Positions 21,899-30,868 are shown, counted from the stretch's first letter. The stretch: DNA of 64,000 nucleotides from Burkholderiales bacterium (GCA_016790695.1 JAEUOS010000031.1:1-64000); one strand, 5' to 3'. The notes: generated by a model not told the origin, from the sequence alone. Made by a program: numbers and translations.

Positions 21899-22882
21899 TC
21901 AGGCGGCCTTCGCGTAGGTGCGCCGGTACATCTCGGCGATATGCTCGCCGGCCGAGCACGGCGGGTAGCGCGGCGGGTTGCCCGGCCCGGTGCAGGTGGG
22001 CAGGCACTCGAGCCGCACGTGGTAGGACGGTTCCAGGAAGAACGGCACCGAATAGCGGTCGCGGCCGGCTGCCGCATTGCGCACGCGATGCAGGTTGGAA
22101 CGGTACAGCCCGTTGGTCCAGCGCTCGAGCATGTCGCCGAGGTTGACCACGAAGGTATCGGGGATCGGCGGCGCCTGCAGCCAGACGCCATCGGCATTGC
22201 GCACCTCGAGGCCGCCGCAGTCGTCCTGCGCCAGGATGGTGATCAGGCCCCAGTCGGTGTGGGCGCCGGCGCCCAGCTGGTTCGGGCGCGCGTTGGCGGG
22301 ATGCGGCGGGTAGTGCAACAGCCGCAGGATCGTCATCGGCGTCTCGAAGTCGCCGTCGAAATGGTCCTCCGGCAGTTCGAGCGAGAGCGCCACCAGGCGC
22401 GCGATGCGCCGGCCCAGGTCGAACAGCGCCGCGTAGTACGCCTGCATCTGCTCGCGAAACCCCGGCAGGCCCGCCGGCCACGCGTTCGGACCGTGGTTGG
22501 GCAGGCCCGCGCGCACCAGCGGATGGTCGGGCTCGAGATGCCAGCCCATGTAGAAGCCTTCCTTCAGGTCGGGCGGCGTGTCGGCGTCGAGCGTCTGGCC
22601 ACCCATCGGTTCATAGCCGCGGTTGCAGGGGGAGCGTGACAGGGCGATCGCGTCCTTGTCCGCCTGCGGCAGGGCGAAGAAGCGCCTGGCCCAGTCGAAC
22701 TGCGCCGCCACCAGCGCGCGATCGACGCCGTGGTTGGCGACGTAGAAGAAGCCGATGTCGCGGCATGCCCGGTGCACCTCGCCGGCGACCGCGAGGCGAT
22801 TCGCGAGTTCGGCCGACGATGCGCCGGCCAGGTCGATGACCGGCACGGCCTCGGCCGCACGGGCAGGAACATAGGGAATCAT
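21899..22882 (-). CDS. 2-oxoglutarate/Fe(II)-dependent oxygenase (isopenicillin N synthase-like)
   Basis: A 327-residue enzyme with a DIOX_N region (VPVIDLAGASSAELANRL, FFYVANHGVD, then FFALPQADKDAIALS) and a 2OG-FeII core. The iron ligands are seen as HTDWGLITILAQDDCGGLEV and, about 55 residues later, SNLHRVRN. The RYSVPFF segment supplies the Arg and Ser that hold the co-substrate. The ATG at 22882 is chosen because GGAGG lies just upstream; an ATG 14 codons earlier lacks such a site. It is the first gene of a left-going operon with the VOC, NMT1-type and Rieske genes. The substrate is unknown. Confidence 0.9.
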   Translation of the reverse strand: MIPYVPARAAEAVPVIDLAGASSAELANRLAVAGEVHRACRDIGFFYVANHGVDRALVAAQFDWARRFFALPQADKDAIALSRSPCNRGYEPMGGQTLDADTPPDLKEGFYMGWHLEPDHPLVRAGLPNHGPNAWPAGLPGFREQMQAYYAALFDLGRRIARLVALSLELPEDHFDGDFETPMTILRLLHYPPHPANARPNQLGAGAHTDWGLITILAQDDCGGLEVRNADGVWLQAPPIPDTFVVNLGDMLERWTNGLYRSNLHRVRNAAAGRDRYSVPFFLEPSYHVRLECLPTCTGPGNPPRYPPCSAGEHIAEMYRRTYAKAA

Positions 22883-22982
22883 CGCTACCTCCATCGATTT
22901 CGATTCGCTTGGCGCGAGCTTCATACTAGCGCGTCACCGCGCACCACGGCGGAGAAAATCGCGCACTGGCACGGTGCGCGGG

Positions 22983-22988
22983 TATGAT
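22983..22988 (+). promoter_or_regulatory. Putative -10 element of the enolase-superfamily gene
   Basis: TATGAT followed by TCCCGCC looks like a sigma-70 -10 hexamer. It contains the upstream ATG of the next reading frame, which argues that the ATG is promoter sequence and that translation starts at 23029. No good -35 was seen. Confidence 0.3.
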
Positions 22989-23028
22989 TCCCGCCGTCCG
23001 GCCGGTCGTGCCGTCGCCCCTGCCCGCC

Positions 23029-24120
23029 ATGTCCAACGCCCATCTCGTTGCTTCGCTCGCCGCGCGTGCGGTCCTGGTGCCGATGACGCGCCCGCTCCAG
23101 ACCAGTACCGGCGCGGTGACGCGCGTGCCGTTCGTGCTCATCGACCTCGCGACGCGGGGCGGCGCGGTCGGCCGAAGCTACCTGTTCTGCGTCACGCCGA
23201 TGGCCCTCAAGGCCACCGTCGCCATGCTCGACGCGCTGGCGCCGCTGATCGTCGGCCAGCCGCTAGCCCCGCTCGACCTGGCGCAACTTCTCGAAAGGCG
23301 CCTGACCCTGCTCGGCAACACCGGCATCGCGGCGATGGCGACCGCCGGCATCGACATGGCCGCGTGGGATGCGGCGGCCATCGAGGCAGGCGTGCCGCTG
23401 GCGACGCTCCTGGGGGCGGCGCCGCGCCCGGTGCCGGCGTACAACAGTTGCGGCCTGGGCATCATGACTCCGGATCAGGTCTCCCGCGAGGCGGCGGAAC
23501 TGGCCGCCGCGGGCTTCGGCGCGGTCAAGCTGCGCCTCGGTTACCCGACCCTGGCCGAGGACCTCGCCGCCGTGCGCGCGGCCCAGGCGGCGCTGCCCGC
23601 CGGCACGCTGCTGATGACCGACTACAACCAGGCGCTCCTGCCGGCCGAGGCGATCCGGCGCGGCCTCGCCCTGGACGCGTGCGACCTCTGCTGGATCGAG
23701 GAGCCGGTCGACGCGCACGACCACGCCGGGTGTGCGCGCGTCGCCGCCGCGCTCGCGACCCCGGTGCAGATCGGCGAGAATTTCTGGGGCCCGCGCGACA
23801 TGGGTCGCGCCATCGCTGCGCAGGCGTGCGATTTCGCGATGCCCGACGCCATGCGCATCGGCGGGGTCACCGGCTGGCTGCGCGCGGCCGCCCTGGCCCA
23901 GGCGGCCGGCATGCCGATGTCGACCCACCTGTTCCCGGAGGTGAGCGCGCACCTGATGTGCGCGACGCCGACCGCGCACTGGCTCGAGTATGTCGACTGG
24001 GCCAATCCGGTGCTCCGCGCGCCGCTTGCCGTGCGCGACGGCGCCGTCGTGCCCGCTGCCGCGCCGGGGACCGGCATCGCCTGGGACGAGGCGGCGGTGG
24101 CGCGCTACGCCTTCGCCTGA
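23029..24120 (+). CDS. Mandelate racemase / muconate lactonizing enzyme family protein
   Basis: A 363-residue enolase-superfamily enzyme. The barrel carries the base lysine in AVKLRLGYP (K-x-R) and metal ligands in MTDYNQ, WIEEPVDAHD and IGENFWG. A His follows in STHLFPEVSAHLM. A Lys on one side and a His on the other fit the mandelate racemase subgroup, which abstracts an alpha proton from a carboxylate (racemisation or acid-sugar dehydration). The N-terminal capping domain includes PLQTSTGAVTRVPFVLIDL. It is divergent from the 2OG oxygenase operon, and its 3' end overlaps the histidine kinase gene by 16 bases on the opposite strand. Confidence 0.88.
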   Translation: MSNAHLVASLAARAVLVPMTRPLQTSTGAVTRVPFVLIDLATRGGAVGRSYLFCVTPMALKATVAMLDALAPLIVGQPLAPLDLAQLLERRLTLLGNTGIAAMATAGIDMAAWDAAAIEAGVPLATLLGAAPRPVPAYNSCGLGIMTPDQVSREAAELAAAGFGAVKLRLGYPTLAEDLAAVRAAQAALPAGTLLMTDYNQALLPAEAIRRGLALDACDLCWIEEPVDAHDHAGCARVAAALATPVQIGENFWGPRDMGRAIAAQACDFAMPDAMRIGGVTGWLRAAALAQAAGMPMSTHLFPEVSAHLMCATPTAHWLEYVDWANPVLRAPLAVRDGAVVPAAAPGTGIAWDEAAVARYAFA

Positions 24121-26075
24121 GCGCCGGTCACCAGGCGCGCGATCGGCAGCGCGAAGCGGAAACAGGCACCGGCCGCCTCCGGTGAGGCGCCCCAGACCCG
24201 GCCGCCGTGGCGCTCGACGATGCGCTTGACGATCGCCAGGCCGACGCCGGTGCCCTCGAACTCGCCGGCCGCATGCAGGCGCTGGAACATGCCGAACAGT
24301 TTCGACGCATAGGTCGGGTCGAAGCCGACGCCGTTGTCCGCCACCGAGAACACGACCTCCGCGCCGGTCACCGCCGCCTCCACCCGCACCAGGGGTGCCG
24401 GCGCGCCGGCGCTGAACTTGAGGGCATTGCCGATCAGGTTGGCCCACACCTGCTTGAGCAGCAGCGCATCGCCCAGCACCGTCGGCAGCGCGCCGATCTC
24501 GATCACCGCGCGCTGCGGCGACAGGATTTCCTGGATCACCGCGTCGACCAGGCCGCGCATCGACACCGCCTCCTCGGCGGGCGCGACGCGTCCGAGCCGC
24601 GCGTACTCGAGCAGTCCGTCGACCAGGGTCGCCATGCGCCGGGCATTGCGGCTGATCGCATCGAGATCACGCCGGCCCGACTCGGGCAGGCGCTCGCGGT
24701 GCTCCTCTTCGAGCAGGTGCGCGAAGTTGTCGATCGCCCGCAACGGTGCGCGCAGGTCGTGCGCAACCGTGTGGCTGAATGCCTCGAGCTCCTGGTTGGC
24801 ATCGGCAAGCTCGCGCGCGCGGCTCTCGAGCGCCGACTGATGCTGCCGCGTCGCCTCGAGATGGCGGCTCTGCGCCGCGATCAATCCGGTCTGCATGGCG
24901 CGGATGCGCGCCGCCAGCGCCGTCGACAGCAGCAGCACGTCCGCGGCCAGCCCGACATGCAGCCCGTACTCCGTCAGGGTGGTCTGCGGAACCAGCGCGA
25001 AGTTGCGCAGCGCGCCCAGGACGACGAAGCCGAGGAGCGCGCTCCAGGCGAGCAGGAAGTAGCGCGCCGGCGCGAAGCCGCCGATCATGGCGCGGACGCC
25101 GAGCCAGAGCGTGAGGGCGGCGCCCAGCGGCGCGATGAAGCTGAGCAGGCGCATCACCTCGCCGTATTCGAGCAGCCTGCCGGTGGCCGAACACAAGGCG
25201 AGCAGGCCGGCGCTCGTGATGGTGACGACCATCACCCGGTCGGCCCGCGGAAACCGCGCGCGACTGCCGAGGAACTCGCGGGCAAACAGCCCTGCGAACA
25301 GGATCGCCAGGCAGAAGAAGGTGCCGAGCGCGTGGTTCGCCCACCAGACGTTGTGCGGCCACAGGTGTTCGAACGCGTAGCCGTCGAGCGTGAACAGCGC
25401 CAGTCCGAACGTGCCCGTGTAGGCGACGTACCAGAGATAGGCCAGGTCGCGCAGCGAGACATAGAGCACCAGGTTGTAGAGAAACAGCGCGGCGATGAGG
25501 CCGTAGAAGAGCCCGAACGCCAGCTGGGCGCCGCGCTCGTGACGCTCGAAGGCGGACCGGGTCCACAAGGTCAGCGGAACGGTCAGGGTGTTGGTGCTGG
25601 CCACGCGCAGATGGAACTGACGCGGCATCGCGCCGGGATCGTCGATGACGAACACATGGTGGCGATGCGGCACCGGACGCGCGCTCCAGGGAATCCGGTC
25701 GCCGGCACGCTGCACGGTGTAGCCGCCGCCCGGGCGCGGCTGGTAGAACTCGACCAGGTCGATCGTCGACAGGCCGACCACGAGCACCAGCGGCTCGGTG
25801 ATGCCGCGCCCGTCGATCGTGAAGCGCAGCCAGTGATGCGCCTGCTCGTAGCCGAAGTTCGGCCGCTCGGCGGTCAGCGCCGCATAAGGGCGCGACGGGT
25901 CGGCCGCTTCCTCGATCCGCAGTTTTCCCTCGGGGTCGCGCAGGTCCGCCACGAAGCGTCCCATGACCAGCCGTCCGTCCGCGGCAAGCTCGCCGGCCCG
26001 GATCGGCGGGGTTTCGGCGCGCGCGAGCACCGCTGCACAGGCCAACCAGGCGAACACCAGCCAGCGCAAAGGCAA
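24105..26075 (-). CDS. 7TMR-DISM sensor histidine kinase
   Basis: A 656-residue membrane kinase. A signal peptide (LRWLVFAWLACAAVLARA) leads into a periplasmic 7TMR-DISM extracellular domain (about 25-190) and a seven-helix block (about 195-390). A HisKA domain with AFSHTVAHDLRAPLRAIDNF carries the phospho-accepting His, and HATPase_c shows LIGNALKFS, VADNGVGFDPTYASKLFGMF and GTGVGLAIVKRIVERHGG. The start is taken as the TTG at 26075, because AAGGAGG sits six bases before it and it begins the signal peptide exactly; an ATG 45 codons upstream gives a non-family tail. No response regulator is next to it. DISM receptors often sense carbohydrates or other small ligands. Confidence 0.92.
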   Translation of the reverse strand: MPLRWLVFAWLACAAVLARAETPPIRAGELAADGRLVMGRFVADLRDPEGKLRIEEAADPSRPYAALTAERPNFGYEQAHHWLRFTIDGRGITEPLVLVVGLSTIDLVEFYQPRPGGGYTVQRAGDRIPWSARPVPHRHHVFVIDDPGAMPRQFHLRVASTNTLTVPLTLWTRSAFERHERGAQLAFGLFYGLIAALFLYNLVLYVSLRDLAYLWYVAYTGTFGLALFTLDGYAFEHLWPHNVWWANHALGTFFCLAILFAGLFAREFLGSRARFPRADRVMVVTITSAGLLALCSATGRLLEYGEVMRLLSFIAPLGAALTLWLGVRAMIGGFAPARYFLLAWSALLGFVVLGALRNFALVPQTTLTEYGLHVGLAADVLLLSTALAARIRAMQTGLIAAQSRHLEATRQHQSALESRARELADANQELEAFSHTVAHDLRAPLRAIDNFAHLLEEEHRERLPESGRRDLDAISRNARRMATLVDGLLEYARLGRVAPAEEAVSMRGLVDAVIQEILSPQRAVIEIGALPTVLGDALLLKQVWANLIGNALKFSAGAPAPLVRVEAAVTGAEVVFSVADNGVGFDPTYASKLFGMFQRLHAAGEFEGTGVGLAIVKRIVERHGGRVWGASPEAAGACFRFALPIARLVTGAQAKA

Positions 26076-26276
26076 GACGCTCCTCCTTCGAGGTACCGGT
26101 CTTGCCGCCGGCACCCGCCGCAATCCCCTGACTTCTGCCGGTGCGTCGCCCCCACGTCGACCGCCAGGCTCCCGTGCCCCTGCCGGCGAGAAGTCCTTCG
26201 GCTTCGCCAAGCGGGCAGCCGCGGATTATCGCTCACCCCCGCGCGCGCTGCCCGCCGGCTGGATGGCGCCGGACTC

Positions 26277-26621
26277 TCAGTGCTTGTGCTCGGCGTCCTT
26301 TGAACCGCCGCCGTGCATGCGCGCATGATGCTCGGCCATGCGTGCATGCCGTTCGGCCATCCGCCCGTGGTTGCCGGACATGCCATGCGCGCCGTGCATG
26401 CGGTGCCCGTCCTGCGCACCCTGGCCCTGGCGCTGGCCCCCATGCATGTGACCGCCGTGCATGTGACCGGCCGCCTTGTGCTCGGCGCAGGCCGCCCCGT
26501 CCTTGGCGTCGCACTGACCGTGCTGGTGCCCGGCGCCATGCGCCCAAGCCGCCGCGCCGGCGGCGGCAAACGAAGCGGCGCAGGCCGCGATGGCGAGCCG
26601 ACGCAAGAGAATGCTTTTCAT
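26277..26621 (-). CDS. Small His/Met-rich exported protein, probably metal-binding
   Basis: A 114-residue protein with a clear signal peptide (LLRRLAIAACAASFAAAGAAAWA) and a mature part that is almost all His, Met, Gly, Ala and charged residues: GHMHGGHMHGGQRQGQG, then repeats of the type RMAERHARMAEHHARMHGG. Two cysteines (CDAKDGAAC) are present. An AAGGAGA ribosome site precedes the ATG. Methionine plus histidine clusters suit copper or nickel, so a periplasmic metal buffer or chaperone is my inference. The arrays match no named family that I can recall with confidence. It is divergent from the fusion nuclease gene. Confidence 0.75.
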   Translation of the reverse strand: MKSILLRRLAIAACAASFAAAGAAAWAHGAGHQHGQCDAKDGAACAEHKAAGHMHGGHMHGGQRQGQGAQDGHRMHGAHGMSGNHGRMAERHARMAEHHARMHGGGSKDAEHKH

Positions 26622-26846
26622 TACCGAATCTCCTTGTTTCCTGACATTGATCGGATCGATGGAGATTGCGCGCGGTCGCACGCGTTCGCCATCATGGGTT
26701 AGGTGGCGGCGCGTGTCCCTGGTTCCCACATGGTTTTGTATCGAGCTGTTTCCCCCGGCGACGACATGTATCCATCCGGCTGCGGCAGCGCGCGCCGACC
26801 GCCATCGGCGCGACAATGACGGCTGGGCCATCGTCAGGCATGCGCC

Positions 26847-28232
26847 GTGTTCGGCCCCGTTTGCGCCTTCATCGACCTCGAGACGACCGGTCTGTCCGCC
26901 CGCGACGACGGCATCACCGAAATCGCCGTGATCCTTCACGTCGACGGCACGGCGCCGCGCGAGTGGTCGACCCTGGTGCGCCCGCCTGCGCCGATTCCGC
27001 CGGAGATCGCGCGGCTGACCGGCATCAGCAACGACATGGTGCGCGACGCGCCGTCGTTCGCCGCCATCGCCGGCGAGTTGCACGCCCTGCTCGACGGCGC
27101 GCTGCTCGTCGCGCACAACGCGCGCTTCGACTACGCGTTCCTCAAGCAGGCCTTCGCGCGCGCGGGCATCGGCTTCTTTGCGCCGACCCTGTGCACCGCG
27201 CGGCTGGCGCGCGAGCTCGATCCCGGCATCGACGCCGCCGGCCTCGATGCGCTGGCCGCGCGCTTCGACCTCCCGGTCGGCGGACGCCATCGGGCGCTCG
27301 GCGACGCGCGGCTGGCGCGCGACCTGGCGCGCCGCCTGGTCCGCGACGTCGATGCCGAAACCGTCGACGCGGCCGTGAAGCGCGTGCTCAAGCGCCCGTC
27401 GCTGCCCAAGCACCTGCCGGTCGATGCGCTCGCGCGCCTGCCGGACGGGCCCGGGGTCTATCTGTTCTACGGCCTCAATGCGCATCCGCTCTACATCGGC
27501 AAGGCCAAGTCCCTGCGCGAGCGTGTTGGCGCACACTTCTCTGGCGACTGGGGCAGCGAGCGCGGCACCCGCCTGTCCGAGGAACTGCGTCGCATCGAGA
27601 CCATCGAGACCGCGGGCGAGCTGTCGGCGCTGCTGCTCGAGGCGGCGCTGGTGCGCGAGCGCCTGCCCGCGCACAACGTGCGCCTGCGCCGCCGCGCGGA
27701 GGCAGTCGCCCTGCGCCTGGACGATGCCACGCGCCGCCTCTCGTTCGTCGCGCTGGCAACCCTGGGCGAGGAGCCGCTGGCCGGCCTGCACGGCCCGTTC
27801 TCCTCGCGCCGCGCGGCGCGCGCCAGCCTCGTTGCGGCGGCCGGCGACGCCGCGTTGTGCCTGGCGGTGCTCGGCCTGGAGAAGCGCAGCGCCGGCGCCG
27901 CGCCGCTGACACCGTGCTTCGCGTACCAGGTGGGCCGCTGCCGCGGCGCGTGCTGCGGACGGGAAGGCGCGGCTGAACACTGGCAGCGCCTGCGCGCGGC
28001 CCTGGCCCCTTTGGCGATCCCGCCCTGGCCGCACGAGGGTGCGATCACGCTCGTCGAACGCGACCCCCGCACGCAACGCGAGGCGCGCGTCAGGATCGCG
28101 GACTGGTGCCTGGTGGACGACGCCGGCCGGCGACAGGCCTTCGACCACGACGTGCTTCGGATCGTGCGGCCGTATGTCGAAGGCCGCAAGCGCGCAGGCA
28201 CGGTGCTGCTCGAAAGGAGCCTGACCAGCTGA
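26847..28232 (+). CDS. DnaQ-type 3'-5' exonuclease fused to a GIY-YIG/UvrC-like nuclease
   Basis: A 461-residue two-nuclease protein. Residues about 1-165 are a DEDDh exonuclease: FIDLETTGL (Exo I), LVAHNARFDYAFLKQ (Exo II), HRALGDARLARDL (Exo III). Residues about 195-280 are a GIY-YIG domain: GPGVYLFYGLNAHPLYIGKAKSLRERVGAHF. A UvrC-like Cys cluster CFAYQVGRCRGACCGREG follows near residue 355. The family resembles the Cho/UvrC N-terminal half joined to a polymerase III epsilon-like proofreader, so a role in DNA repair end-processing is likely. The start is GTG (26847). It stands alone, without uvrA, uvrB or polymerase genes. Confidence 0.88.
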   Translation: MFGPVCAFIDLETTGLSARDDGITEIAVILHVDGTAPREWSTLVRPPAPIPPEIARLTGISNDMVRDAPSFAAIAGELHALLDGALLVAHNARFDYAFLKQAFARAGIGFFAPTLCTARLARELDPGIDAAGLDALAARFDLPVGGRHRALGDARLARDLARRLVRDVDAETVDAAVKRVLKRPSLPKHLPVDALARLPDGPGVYLFYGLNAHPLYIGKAKSLRERVGAHFSGDWGSERGTRLSEELRRIETIETAGELSALLLEAALVRERLPAHNVRLRRRAEAVALRLDDATRRLSFVALATLGEEPLAGLHGPFSSRRAARASLVAAAGDAALCLAVLGLEKRSAGAAPLTPCFAYQVGRCRGACCGREGAAEHWQRLRAALAPLAIPPWPHEGAITLVERDPRTQREARVRIADWCLVDDAGRRQAFDHDVLRIVRPYVEGRKRAGTVLLERSLTS

Positions 28233-28334
28233 AGGCCCGGCCACCGACGCGGCATTTGCTTCAAGCCAGCGGCGATTTCACAGATGCGGCGCTTGCTGGT
28301 ATCGTTGTCGACCCGCATTTCAGGAATGCCCGCA

Positions 28335-29321
28335 ATGCCCACTGCGCTTCGTTCGACTCTCGCCCTTCTCGCGTCCGTGCTGGCCGTCGCGGCCGCACGG
28401 CCCGCCTTCGCGCAGGATTTTCCCGGCACCACGCCGGTGACCATCGTCATGACCTTCCCGGCGGGATCCGGCGTCGACATCGTCGGCCGTCTGCTGCAGG
28501 ATTCGATGCAGAAGAGTCTCGGCATCAATCTGGTGTACGAATACCGGCCGGGCGCCGCCGGGAATGTTGCCTCGGAGTACGTCGCGCGCGCGAAGCCGGA
28601 CGGCCATACCATCCTGTTCGGCACCGCCGCCACCCATGGCGTCAACGCGGCCCTCTACAAGAAGCTGCCGTTCGATGTGGAAGCCGATTTCACCCCGATC
28701 TCGCCCATCGTCAACGTCTCCAACGTGCTGACCATCAACCCGACGGTCGTCGACGTGAAGAGCGTCAAGGAGCTGATCGATCTCCTGCGCGCCAATCCTG
28801 GCAAGTACAACTATGCCTCCACCGGCAACGGCACCGGGACGCACCTGGCAATGGCCGAGTTCCTCGCCAAGACCGGCCTTACCGTCACCCACATCCCGTA
28901 CAAGGGCGGGCCGGACGCGGTGGCTTCGGTGGTCAAGGGCGACGTATGCTGCTACATGAGCCAGGTACAGGCAATGATCCCGCACTACAAGGCTGGCAAG
29001 GTGCGCCTTCTCGGTGTCACCACCAAGGAGCGTGTCTCCGCGATCCCGGAAATACCGACCATCGCCGAATCGGGCGTTCCGGGCTTCGAGAACTACACCT
29101 GGTTCGGCCTGTTCGGCCCGAAGAACATGAACCCGGTCGCGGTGACCCGGATCAATCAGGCGGTCAAGGCCGCCCTGGAGACCCCGGCGATCCGCCAGCG
29201 CCTGATCGATACCGGCAATTCGCCGCGCTACGAAACGCCCGAGCAGTTCCGCGCCACGGTCAAGGCCGACCGCGCCAAGTGGGCGGTGGTGGTCAGGGAA
29301 TCGGGCGCCACCATCGACTGA
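28335..29321 (+). CDS. Bug/TctC family tripartite tricarboxylate transporter receptor (1)
   Basis: A 328-residue periplasmic receptor: signal peptide TALRSTLALLASVLAVAAARPAFAQ, then PVTIVMTFPAGSGVDIVGRLLQDSM and YEYRPGAAGNVASEYVARAKPDGHTILFG, the standard Bug opening. ASTGNGTGTHLAMAEF and HIPYKGGPDAVASVVKGDVCCYMSQV continue the ligand-binding lobe. TctC proteins catch carboxylic acids for the TctAB permease, but no tctA or tctB is nearby. The ATG at 28335 is preferred, with AGGA at a good distance; one at 28326 is also possible. It converges on the flavin monooxygenase gene. Confidence 0.92.
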   Translation: MPTALRSTLALLASVLAVAAARPAFAQDFPGTTPVTIVMTFPAGSGVDIVGRLLQDSMQKSLGINLVYEYRPGAAGNVASEYVARAKPDGHTILFGTAATHGVNAALYKKLPFDVEADFTPISPIVNVSNVLTINPTVVDVKSVKELIDLLRANPGKYNYASTGNGTGTHLAMAEFLAKTGLTVTHIPYKGGPDAVASVVKGDVCCYMSQVQAMIPHYKAGKVRLLGVTTKERVSAIPEIPTIAESGVPGFENYTWFGLFGPKNMNPVAVTRINQAVKAALETPAIRQRLIDTGNSPRYETPEQFRATVKADRAKWAVVVRESGATID

Positions 29322-29345
29322 CGCCGCGGCGCGGGCCCGGGTCGC

Positions 29346-30791
29346 TCAGGGCCCGGCGACGTAGTACCGCGTCGGCTTCAGTTCCGGCTCGGCGTGGGCC
29401 AGCAGCATGCGGTGAAACGCCGCCTCGTCGGCGACGAACAGGTCGCGCGCGATCGCCTGCACCAGGCGGGTGACGCCGATCGCGAGCCCCGGGATGTCGC
29501 CCGCGATCTGGCCGTGGCTCATCGCCGCGCCCCAGTTGAACATGTGCAGATGACGCGCCGCGGGCAGCCCGCCCGGCGCGCGCGTGGTGAATTCGAAGCC
29601 GGGTCCGAGGTAGGGAAAGCGCGAGGCCTCGCCGAAGCGCGCGGCCTGCTCGGCGGCCACGCGGTCGGCCCACACCAGCACGTGGTCGCGGAACGCGGTG
29701 ACTTCGGCACGCTGCATCAGATCGACGTCGAAGCCGGTGGCAAGAATCGCCGCGTCGAAATGCTCCTCGCCGCGCGGCGTGACCACGCGCACGCCGTCCG
29801 TGCCGACTTCCATGTCGGTCCACGGCTCGCCCAGGCGCAGCCGGAAATTGGCGTGGCCATCGCAGCGCAGCACCGACTCGAACGGCGGCGGCACCTGCTC
29901 GTCCCACACGTAGGTGAGGAACTTCCAGCGCGCCGCATCCGGCAGGGCGGCATAGCCGTGAAAGAAGCCGGGAAACGAGGTCCACTTGGACTTGTTGACC
30001 TGCGGCAGGTGGGCGCGGCGCGCGAACATCACCACCTCGCGCGCGCCGCCTTCGAGCGCGGTGCCGGCATTGTCGAACGCGGTCGAGCCGGCACCGAGCA
30101 CGGCGACGCGCTTGCCGGCGAGCGGCGCGAAATCGAACTCGCTGGAGGCGTGAAAGACGCGGCCCGGGGGGCGCGCGGCGCGCGGATCGAAGGACGGGAA
30201 CGCCGGCCAGCGCAGCACGCCGCTGCCTTCGCGTCCGAGCGAAAGCACCACCTTGCGCGCGAACACGGTCTCGCGCCCGCGCGGGCCGTCGAGCACGGCA
30301 CGCAGCAGCTCGCCCTCGGGGGACAGGGCGGCGAGCGCGGTGCCGTTCTCGACCGCCACCCCGGTGAGTTCGCGCACCCACAACAGATAGTCGCGCCAGT
30401 CCAGTCGACCGACCTTGTACAGCGCCTGCCAGCCGTCGGCACCATGCTGCGCCTCGTACCAGGCGCGAAAGGTGAGCGAACCCACGCCGAGGTCGGGCCC
30501 GGTCAGGTGCTTCGGGCTGCGCAGGGTGGGCATGCGCGCGAAGGTGTCCCAGGGCCCCTCGCGGCCGCGCGGTTCGCGGTCGATGATGCGCAGGTTGCGC
30601 ACGCCCTCGCGCAAGAGTCCGTACGCCGCGGTCTGCCCGCACATGCCGGCACCGACGACCAGCACATCGAGCAGCGGACGGCCGTCGGGGCCGGCGCGCG
30701 GCGGCACCCAGTTGGCGGCGGGGTAGTTCAGGCGCGCGAGGTCATGGCGCGCCTGCTCGGCGAGAAGGGTCAGGCCCGGCGACGTGCTCAT
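29346..30791 (-). CDS. Flavin-containing NAD(P)H monooxygenase-like protein
   Basis: A 481-residue flavoprotein. The FAD site is VLVVGAGMCGQTAAYGLLREG (near residue 45), and the second dinucleotide site is KRVAVLGAGSTAFDNAG, which should bind NADPH. GTAL and ATGFDVDLMQRAEV are further FMO-like features. Relatives add one oxygen to N, S or a ketone (Baeyer-Villiger type), but the FMO fingerprint is not complete enough to choose. The start MSTSPGLTLLAEQ was taken instead of an upstream start that would add 53 residues of non-coding character. It is divergent from the second Bug gene and may share control with it. Confidence 0.82.
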   Translation of the reverse strand: MSTSPGLTLLAEQARHDLARLNYPAANWVPPRAGPDGRPLLDVLVVGAGMCGQTAAYGLLREGVRNLRIIDREPRGREGPWDTFARMPTLRSPKHLTGPDLGVGSLTFRAWYEAQHGADGWQALYKVGRLDWRDYLLWVRELTGVAVENGTALAALSPEGELLRAVLDGPRGRETVFARKVVLSLGREGSGVLRWPAFPSFDPRAARPPGRVFHASSEFDFAPLAGKRVAVLGAGSTAFDNAGTALEGGAREVVMFARRAHLPQVNKSKWTSFPGFFHGYAALPDAARWKFLTYVWDEQVPPPFESVLRCDGHANFRLRLGEPWTDMEVGTDGVRVVTPRGEEHFDAAILATGFDVDLMQRAEVTAFRDHVLVWADRVAAEQAARFGEASRFPYLGPGFEFTTRAPGGLPAARHLHMFNWGAAMSHGQIAGDIPGLAIGVTRLVQAIARDLFVADEAAFHRMLLAHAEPELKPTRYYVAGP

Positions 30792-30868
30792 GCGGGCGAT
30801 TATCGCCGAGGGATGGGCCGGTGTAAGCTTGCGCCCTCGCCGCGTGGCGACACTTTTCGGAGCAAGCC

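Noticed and set aside
22984..23028. Upstream ATG of the enolase-superfamily gene as the start
   Set aside because: The ATG is inside a TATGAT -10-like element, and the extra 15 residues do not resemble the family.
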